From Candidatus Doudnabacteria bacterium Gr01-1014_77 (GTDB lineage: Bacteria; Patescibacteriota; Doudnabacteria; UBA920; VMFF01), in contig VMFF01000007.1 in NCBI GenBank assembly GCA_007375915.1, positions 1 to 11,735 of the forward strand: a DNA stretch of 11,735 nt, given 5' to 3'. Of the stretch, positions 5,350 to 9,773 are shown one piece after another. The first letter of the stretch is position 1. Every line of letters starts with the position of its first letter. The notes under the pieces were generated by a model. That model made no database searches, was not told where the DNA came from, and was given only the letters and a program-made list of their open reading frames with translations. A program made the position numbers and the translations under genes.

Positions 5350-5787
5350 ATGACAACAGCAACTCACGTAGCATTAGGTTTAATTATTGGAAAAGTAACT
5401 AACAACTATGGTTTAGCTATAGCACTGTCTGTTGGACCTGATGTAGACCACTTCATCTCATACGCCAAACATGGGATACTATTCAGTCCAACTAAACTTC
5501 TCAAAGCAACTACTGATGCTGAGGATCCATGGGGAGATCAAAAATCATTTCTACATAATGTTTTTGTTTGGCTTGGGATAAGCATTATAGCAATTGCAAT
5601 TAACCAAAGAATTGGTTTAATCATTTCAATTGCATATTTAGGGCACCTAGTTTTAGATGCTTTAGACAATTCTCTGTTCTACCCTTTTTATCCAAAAAAA
5701 TTCTGTATTAAAGGACCTATTGTATACAACTCTTTAAATGAATATGTCTTCCTTTTTATACTTCTTCTAATATATATCAGTATCTAG
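5350..5787 (+). CDS. YdjM/DUF457-like membrane-bound putative metal-dependent hydrolase
   Basis: The 145-residue protein is hydrophobic with about four membrane segments (around 7-30, 70-86, 88-108, 129-145). It shows the His/Asp pattern of the YdjM-like (DUF457/DUF1286) membrane hydrolase families: His6 in THVALGLIIG, D31-V-D33-H34 at the end of the first helix, His69 in FLHN, and H99...D103 in GHLVLDALDN. These residues are thought to coordinate metal at the membrane face; the substrate of this family is not established. The 3' end overlaps the convergent msrA by 21 bp, and no separate terminator is visible. Family assignment is by motif only. Confidence 0.7.
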   Translation: MTTATHVALGLIIGKVTNNYGLAIALSVGPDVDHFISYAKHGILFSPTKLLKATTDAEDPWGDQKSFLHNVFVWLGISIIAIAINQRIGLIISIAYLGHLVLDALDNSLFYPFYPKKFCIKGPIVYNSLNEYVFLFILLLIYISI

Positions 5788-6327
5788 ATATTCTTCTTTT
5801 AACTCTTCTTTAAAATCCTTGTACAGCTTGGTTATCTTTGGATCAATCACTAACTTGCAATATCCATACTCTCTGTTCTTGTCATAAAAATCACGATGGT
5901 ATTGTTCTGCTTCATAGAACTGCTTAAAAGGTTCTAGTGCTGTTACTATTGGATCTTTAAACTTTCCGCTTTGTTTTAATTGCTCAATAGATTTTAGAGC
6001 AATGTTTTTTTGTTCTGTGTTGCTGTAGAAAATAGCTGAACGGTATTGAGGTCCTGTGTCATTCCCCTGTCTATTTAATGTGGTTGGGTCATGAACTGCC
6101 CAGTAAACATCAAATATTTTTTCTAATGAAATTACTGATGGATCAAAATGAATCTGAAGCGCTTCAGTATACCCTGTATTACCAGCGCTTACCTCATCAT
6201 AAGTTGGGTTTGCCTTTCCATCTCCTGCATAGCCTGAAAGTACTGATTCAACCCCTTTTAATCGCTTAAAAACCGCCTCTATACACCAGAAGCATCCGCC
6301 TGCTAAGGTTATGGCCTCATTCTTCAT
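5767..6327 (-). CDS. msrA: Peptide-methionine (S)-S-oxide reductase MsrA
   Basis: The 186-residue protein reduces the S-epimer of methionine sulfoxide in proteins. The catalytic Cys12 lies in GGCFWC (10-15). The substrate pocket segment GYAGDGKANPTYDEVSAGNTG (32-52), HDPTTLNRQGNDTGPQYRS (79-97) and the C-terminal GYCKLVIDPKI with Cys157 as a likely resolving Cys are all typical. The start is chosen at MKNEAITLAGG because an AAAAGGAGC site (6332-6340, minus strand) precedes it; a frame nine codons longer begins inside msrB. The ATG overlaps the msrB stop as ATGA, so the two are translationally coupled. The C-terminal tail is acidic and its last codons overlap the convergent gene at 5350-5787. 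Confidence 0.96.
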   Translation of the reverse strand: MKNEAITLAGGCFWCIEAVFKRLKGVESVLSGYAGDGKANPTYDEVSAGNTGYTEALQIHFDPSVISLEKIFDVYWAVHDPTTLNRQGNDTGPQYRSAIFYSNTEQKNIALKSIEQLKQSGKFKDPIVTALEPFKQFYEAEQYHRDFYDKNREYGYCKLVIDPKITKLYKDFKEELKEEYLDTDIY

Positions 6328-6731
6328 TTCTGCTCCTTTTGAAGCATTAAACATGCTGAATTAATACAGAATCTTTTTCCTGTTGTTTCTGTTGGACCGT
6401 CATCAAAAACATGCCCCAAGTGAGCACCGCACCTAGCGCAAGTTACTTCTGTTCTGTTCATCCCCTGTGAGTTATCCTCATGCATTTCTACGCTCCCTGG
6501 AATAGCCTGATCAAAGCTTGGCCAGCCTGTTCCTGAATCAAACTTTGTATCTGAGGAAAAAAGTAAATTACCACAAGCAGCGCATTTAAACATCCCTTTT
6601 TCTTTAACATCAACATACTCTCCGCTAAAAGGTGCTTCTGTTTCTTTTTGCCTCATGATGCGGTATTGTTCTGGAGTCAGCTTTTGTTTCCACTCTTCAT
6701 CACTTAATTGAACCTTGTTTTCTTCAGTCAT
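6324..6731 (-). CDS. msrB: Peptide-methionine (R)-S-oxide reductase MsrB
   Basis: The 135-residue protein reduces the R-epimer of methionine sulfoxide. Two zinc-binding CxxC pairs are present, C50-A-A-C53 and C98-A-R-C101, together with FDSGTGWPSF (64-73) and the catalytic Cys122 in GKRFCINSACL. An extra Cys127 sits five residues later and might act as a resolving Cys; this is inference. It has no signal peptide, so it acts in the cytosol, presumably recycled by thioredoxin and TrxB. It is the first gene of the msrB-msrA operon. An AAAGGAA site precedes the ATG. A possible -10 TAGAAT lies at 6758-6753 on the minus strand, without a good -35. Confidence 0.96.
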   Translation of the reverse strand: MTEENKVQLSDEEWKQKLTPEQYRIMRQKETEAPFSGEYVDVKEKGMFKCAACGNLLFSSDTKFDSGTGWPSFDQAIPGSVEMHEDNSQGMNRTEVTCARCGAHLGHVFDDGPTETTGKRFCINSACLMLQKEQK

Positions 6732-6769
6732 GTGTTTTCCTTTCTTTTGGATATTCTAATAAATATGAG

Positions 6770-6799
6770 TTACAAAGTCTAGCAAAGACGTGGTATAAT
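6770..6799 (+). promoter_or_regulatory. Extended -10 promoter of the 6807 gene, predicted leaderless
   Basis: TGGTATAAT (6791-6799) is an extended -10 with a consensus TATAAT; a partial -35, TTACAA, lies at 6770-6775 with 18-bp spacing. The ATG follows 7 bases after the -10. Confidence 0.65.
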
Positions 6800-6806
6800 A
6801 CAAGGC

Positions 6807-7550
6807 ATGAGAAGCATTGATGGATTAAGAAAAATACGTCGTAATACTGCGCAAACGATTCCAGAAACACAAAGAAAAACTGCGTACAAGAAATTCGTAC
6901 CAAAACGAATTCATTTCTTTTCTTTTTTTGATACAAAACAAATAACTACAGTTGCGATTACGTTTGTAGTTACTTTTGTTTTTTCAATTGCAACAAGCCA
7001 AGGTCTTGCTGCAATTAGTGCTCCAAAACAAAACCAAGAAAGTGTTACCAGAGAAGCTCCAAGAGCAGACAAACAACTGGCCATACTTGATCAACCAGGA
7101 GTTCCTGTTTTTGATCCAAATGTAAGACTATCCCCTGATGAGGTTTATCTTCCTAAAGAAGGAATGATCTTGCCTGATCCTTTAAAAAAGAGGAAAGAGT
7201 TCTTAGAAAAATATCTGAGAGCAAAAGGAACCCCTTTAGCAGATCACGTTGATGCAATCTCAGTACAAAGTCAGTGGAAACTAATTATTGCAATATCTCG
7301 AGCTGAAAGCTCTTTCTGTAAACACCAGGTTACAAACAACTGCTGGGGTATTGGTGGTGCTTGGAACATGAAAAAATACAAAAACTATGATGAAGCTGTT
7401 GCTGATGTAAACCGAATCCTTGAAACCTACTATATCCAATCAGGGCTTGATACTCCTAAGAAGATCGTTAGAAAATACGTTGGTCATCAAAGTGATAACT
7501 GGGAGCTTGCAGTAGAACAAGAACTAAAGAATTTAGAAGAGATTGAATGA
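6807..7550 (+). CDS. Membrane-anchored lysozyme/transglycosylase-like cell-wall protein
   Basis: The 247-residue protein has a basic cytoplasmic N-terminus (1-44), one membrane helix (about 46-68), a Pro/charged linker (70-130) and a C-terminal domain outside the membrane. That domain contains WKLIIAISRAESSFCKH (157-173), NNCWGIGG (177-184) and a helical region ending VRKYVG. This resembles lysozyme-like or glucosaminidase folds, with Glu167 the probable catalytic acid. Cys171 and Cys179 could form a disulfide, fitting the VKOR protein encoded nearby. It would cleave or remodel peptidoglycan; activity is inferred. Its TGA stop overlaps the tsaD start as ATGA, so the two form an operon. No Shine-Dalgarno site precedes the ATG. 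Confidence 0.75.
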   Translation: MRSIDGLRKIRRNTAQTIPETQRKTAYKKFVPKRIHFFSFFDTKQITTVAITFVVTFVFSIATSQGLAAISAPKQNQESVTREAPRADKQLAILDQPGVPVFDPNVRLSPDEVYLPKEGMILPDPLKKRKEFLEKYLRAKGTPLADHVDAISVQSQWKLIIAISRAESSFCKHQVTNNCWGIGGAWNMKKYKNYDEAVADVNRILETYYIQSGLDTPKKIVRKYVGHQSDNWELAVEQELKNLEEIE

Positions 7551-8584
7551 AAATCCTAGCTATTGAAACCTCTTGTGATGAAACATCTGCTTCTGTTGTT
7601 TTAGCAGGCAAAAAGTCTGGTGTTAGAAAACTAAGTAATGTTGTTTCCTCACAAATACTAATTCACAGAAAAACCCAAGGGGTTGTTCCTGAAGTTGCTG
7701 CTCGTGCTCATATATCTAAAATATCTAGCGTTGTCCAAAAAGCATTAAAAGATGCTAAAACTTCGTTAAAATCAATCGACTATTTAGCTGTAACTAATGG
7801 TCCTGGTTTGATTAGCTCTCTTTTAGTTGGTTGTGAGTATACTAAGGGGCTTGCACTAGCGCTAAACAAAAAGGTCATTCCAACAAATCATATGCTTGGT
7901 CACCTTTATTCTGCTTTTGTTAGTGATCCAAAGATTAAACTACCAAGTATTAATTTAATTGTTTCAGGAGGCCATACATATTTAATTTTGTTAAAGAAAA
8001 AGAATAACTTTAAAGTTTTGGGTTCTACTGTTGATGATGCTGCTGGAGAAGCTTTTGACAAGGTTGCTAAAATGCTTGGGTTGCCATACCCTGGTGGTCC
8101 TGAAATATCAAAGTTAGCTGAAAAAGCAAAAAAGAATAAAGGATTTAAGGATTATTCTTTTCCAAGACCAATGATTAATTCAAGAAACTTTGATTTTAGT
8201 TTTGCGGGATTAAAAACAGCAGTGCTTTACAGGATACGAGATGAAAAACTAAATTTAAAAGATCAACAAACCAAAGCAAACCTAGCGTACTCTTTTCAAG
8301 AAGCAGTTGTTGATGTGTTGGTTAAAAAAACAATGAGAGCTGTTGAAAAATACAAAGCAAAAAGCATTACTCTCTCTGGTGGTGTTGCGGCAAACAAGCT
8401 ATTGCGAAAAAAACTAGCGCTTGCTAGTCGTAAAATGAAAAAGAAATTCTATGTACCAGATTTTTCTCTGTGTACTGACAATGCGCTTATGATAGCAAAC
8501 GCAGCAGCGATTAAAGTTCAAAATGGATTTAAACCTGTTAAGTATTCGAGGATAAAGGTTGATCCACAATTAGGGCTTAGATAG
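7547..8584 (+). CDS. tsaD: tRNA N6-adenosine threonylcarbamoyltransferase TsaD
   Basis: The 345-residue protein is of usual TsaD/Kae1 length. It transfers threonylcarbamoyl from threonylcarbamoyl-AMP to A37 of ANN-decoding tRNAs, working with TsaB and TsaE, which are not in this window. The N-terminus MKILAIETSCDETSASVV is diagnostic. The metal ligands His115 and His119 are in NHMLGH, and Asp311 in CTDNALMIA. Phosphate-binding and active-site segments include VTNGPGLISSLLVG (82-95), SGGHT (140-144), DDAAGEAFDKVAK (163-175), YPGGP (181-185) and LSGGVAAN (276-283). Translation is coupled to the upstream wall-hydrolase gene through ATGA. It ends where the GC-rich island starts. Confidence 0.97.
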   Translation: MKILAIETSCDETSASVVLAGKKSGVRKLSNVVSSQILIHRKTQGVVPEVAARAHISKISSVVQKALKDAKTSLKSIDYLAVTNGPGLISSLLVGCEYTKGLALALNKKVIPTNHMLGHLYSAFVSDPKIKLPSINLIVSGGHTYLILLKKKNNFKVLGSTVDDAAGEAFDKVAKMLGLPYPGGPEISKLAEKAKKNKGFKDYSFPRPMINSRNFDFSFAGLKTAVLYRIRDEKLNLKDQQTKANLAYSFQEAVVDVLVKKTMRAVEKYKAKSITLSGGVAANKLLRKKLALASRKMKKKFYVPDFSLCTDNALMIANAAAIKVQNGFKPVKYSRIKVDPQLGLR

Positions 8585-8587
8585 CAA

Positions 8588-8623
8588 GAACCCCGGCCTA
8601 CACGTACTGTGCAGCCGGGGTTC
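8588..8623. other. Long GC-rich hairpin just after tsaD
   Basis: GAACCCCGGC (8588-8597) pairs perfectly with GCCGGGGTTC (8614-8623); inside is a 3-bp CAC/GTG stem (8601-8603, 8609-8611). It begins 3 bases after the tsaD stop and probably ends its mRNA, but lacks a U-tract on both strands, so it may be a U-less terminator or an end-protecting hairpin. Confidence 0.65.
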
Positions 8624-8631
8624 AGGGAGCC

Positions 8632-8654
8632 GAGGCCAAGCGGAGCTTGGCCTC
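8632..8654. other. Second perfect GC-rich hairpin of the 3' array
   Basis: GAGGCCAAG (8632-8640) pairs perfectly with CTTGGCCTC (8646-8654) around loop CGGAG. It is 8 bases from the previous hairpin and also has no U-tract. Confidence 0.65.
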
Positions 8655-8696
8655 ATTCAAGTTACACATGAGGACTGTGCGGGGGCGCGAACCTTG

Positions 8697-8787
8697 GACT
8701 AGTTGCATCCTGGTTGCTTGCCCGCAACTAATCGCTTGGAGACGAGACAGTCGCCAAGCTGCGGTCAGCCTCGGCTCGTGGAGCCGA
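8697..8787 (-). other. Chain of three further hairpins downstream of the secreted-protein gene
   Basis: Three successive stems lie in the 3' region of the minus-strand gene: GACTAGTTGC / GCAACTAATC (8697-8706 with 8724-8733, one mismatch), GCTTGG / CCAAGC with an inner GAC/GTC (8734-8759), and TCGGCTC / GAGCCGA with a 3-nt loop (8771-8787). A further stem TGCTGGC / GCCAGCA (8798-8815) lies in the last codons of the gene. With the two hairpins at 8588-8654 this makes six in about 230 bp. No gene is seen in 8585-8792. Confidence 0.55.
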
Positions 8788-8792
8788 CTTGG

Positions 8793-9377
8793 TCAGCTGC
8801 TGGCGCGTGCCAGCACGTCCGAGTTCTTCTTCTTCGCGTCGATCAGCGCGTTCTCGGTCAGGCCGCTCGTCATCTTCTTGAAATCGTTCGCGGCACCGGC
8901 GGTATCGACGTAGTTCTTCTTCGCGTTCGCGGCGGCCGTAGTCGAGGTCGCGGCGAGAGTGGAAGCCGGCGAGTAGTACGCTTCAGTGGCAGCCTGGTTG
9001 ATGGCCGGGGCGCGTGCGTTCTCGACGATGCCCGTGAATTTCGAAACCATGTTCGCGGCCAGCGGCGCGGCGCGAGCAGCGCCGAGCACGAAGTTGTTCG
9101 CGTCAACCGCCATCTTGAAGTCGTTCTGCGAGGCCGAAGTGAACGCCATGTTGTACGAGGCAGCCGCGTTGGCGCTCGTCACGTTCATCCACGCAACCGG
9201 GGGGCTGGCCACCTCGGGGGCCAGGAGGTTGAGGGTGCCGGCAGCCGGGGCTTCGTACTGGAACTTGACCTGGTTCGTCGCGGCAGCCGAGACGGGCGTC
9301 ACGACGATGAGCATGGTGGCAGCGAGGATCGCGATCATCGCCACCAGGGGTGCGGCCCGATTCCGGGTCGTCATCAT
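8793..9377 (-). CDS. Secreted Ala-rich orphan protein with Sec signal peptide
   Basis: I do not recognise this 194-residue protein. It starts at MMTTRNR, set by the perfect AAAGGAGGAG site (9383-9392, minus strand); a longer frame upstream lacks a site. Residues 1-31 form a classical signal peptide: Arg5 and Arg7, a hydrophobic core 11-27 and VSA-A at the cleavage point after residue 31, so it should be exported. The mature part is very rich in Ala, Asn, Ser and Thr, has no Cys, and is probably helical from about 65 on. NDFK recurs at 85-88 and 164-167, a hint of an internal duplication. G/C is about 63% in line 9001-9060 (38 of 60), about twice that of tsaD. It has its own strong promoter, long leader and 3' hairpin array. 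An abundant surface or extracellular protein is plausible. Confidence 0.75.
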   Translation of the reverse strand: MMTTRNRAAPLVAMIAILAATMLIVVTPVSAAATNQVKFQYEAPAAGTLNLLAPEVASPPVAWMNVTSANAAASYNMAFTSASQNDFKMAVDANNFVLGAARAAPLAANMVSKFTGIVENARAPAINQAATEAYYSPASTLAATSTTAAANAKKNYVDTAGAANDFKKMTSGLTENALIDAKKKNSDVLARASS

Positions 9378-9480
9378 GTGTGCTCCTCCTTTGCACCTAG
9401 TGTGTGCGCTCGAGTCGCAACAACTAAGGTGCGGAACGAGTGGCCCCAACCGACAAGGTGCCGGCTTTTAGGGTATTAGG

Positions 9481-9509
9481 ATTATATGATAACCACTTCA
9501 ATTTGTAAA
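9481..9509 (-). promoter_or_regulatory. Strong sigma-70-type promoter of the secreted-protein gene
   Basis: On the minus strand TTTACA (9509-9504) and a consensus TATAAT (9486-9481) are spaced by exactly 17 bp. Predicted start is near 9474, leaving a GC-rich leader of about 97 nt before the ATG, with a possible GCACCT / AGGTGC pairing close to the ribosome-binding site. Confidence 0.75.
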
Positions 9510-9550
9510 GTGCTAAAAAGGCCAATAAATAGAGGGTTTTTTAAGGTTTC

Positions 9551-9579
9551 TTGCAAAATATCCCCATTTTAAGTATGAT
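9551..9579 (+). promoter_or_regulatory. Promoter of the valS leader
   Basis: TTGCAA (9551-9556) and TATGAT (9574-9579) are spaced by 17 bp, predicting a start near 9586. It is divergent from the promoter of the secreted-protein gene. The gene-free stretch 9378-9773 is accounted for by the two leaders and two promoters; 9510-9550 shows nothing further. Confidence 0.6.
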
Positions 9580-9585
9580 TATACA

Positions 9586-9773
9586 AAGCTATTCTGGCTG
9601 TCACCAGATGCTCAATATAGAGCGAGCGCAGGAAGAAATTACTATTAGTAAGATTAGAACCTGCCGCAGGTCTTGCGTTAAAAAGACAAAATTAAGAACC
9701 AATCAAGTTGGTAACTCGCCCAAAGGGCGAACTTGAGCACTTCCAGTGCTTTTTATTTTTCCTCAAAAAATAT
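9586..9773 (+). promoter_or_regulatory. Structured valS leader, T-box-like attenuator candidate
   Basis: The predicted leader holds successive helices: TCTGG/CCAGA (9593-9608), GCTC/GAGC (9610-9623), GCGCAGG with CCTGC-c-GC (9626-9667) capped by TTACT/AGTAA, and then the key element: CAAGT (9704-9708) pairs with ACTTG (9731-9735), TCGCCC (9716-9721) pairs with GGGCGA (9725-9730), and TGGTAAC (9709-9715) bulges out on one side. T-box antiterminators have two helices flanking a 7-nt bulge UGGNACC whose UGGN pairs with the NCCA end of uncharged tRNA; UGGU would fit a tRNA with A73. A terminator hairpin follows directly. A canonical Stem I with a valine codon in a specifier loop is not clear, and bulge position 6 is A instead of C, so the class is tentative. 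Confidence 0.5.
9736..9760 (+). terminator. Intrinsic terminator just upstream of valS (attenuator)
   Basis: AGCACT (9736-9741) and AGTGCT (9745-9750) form a 6-bp stem with loop TCC, followed by TTTTATTTTT. It lies 13 bases before the valS ATG and downstream of its promoter, the position expected of a transcription attenuator. Confidence 0.85.

Noticed and set aside
8647..9479. Plus-strand frames of 88, 161 and 258 residues across the GC-rich island
   Set aside because: They are antisense to the secreted-protein gene, run across its hairpin array or leader, are rich in Arg/Gly or low complexity, and lack ribosome-binding sites. Such shadows are expected in GC-rich DNA.
9608..9736. Possible 42-codon leader peptide in the valS leader, ending at the base of the terminator
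   Set aside because: It has no ribosome-binding site and only two Val codons that are not clustered, so it does not fit peptide-mediated attenuation. The RNA structures explain the region better.
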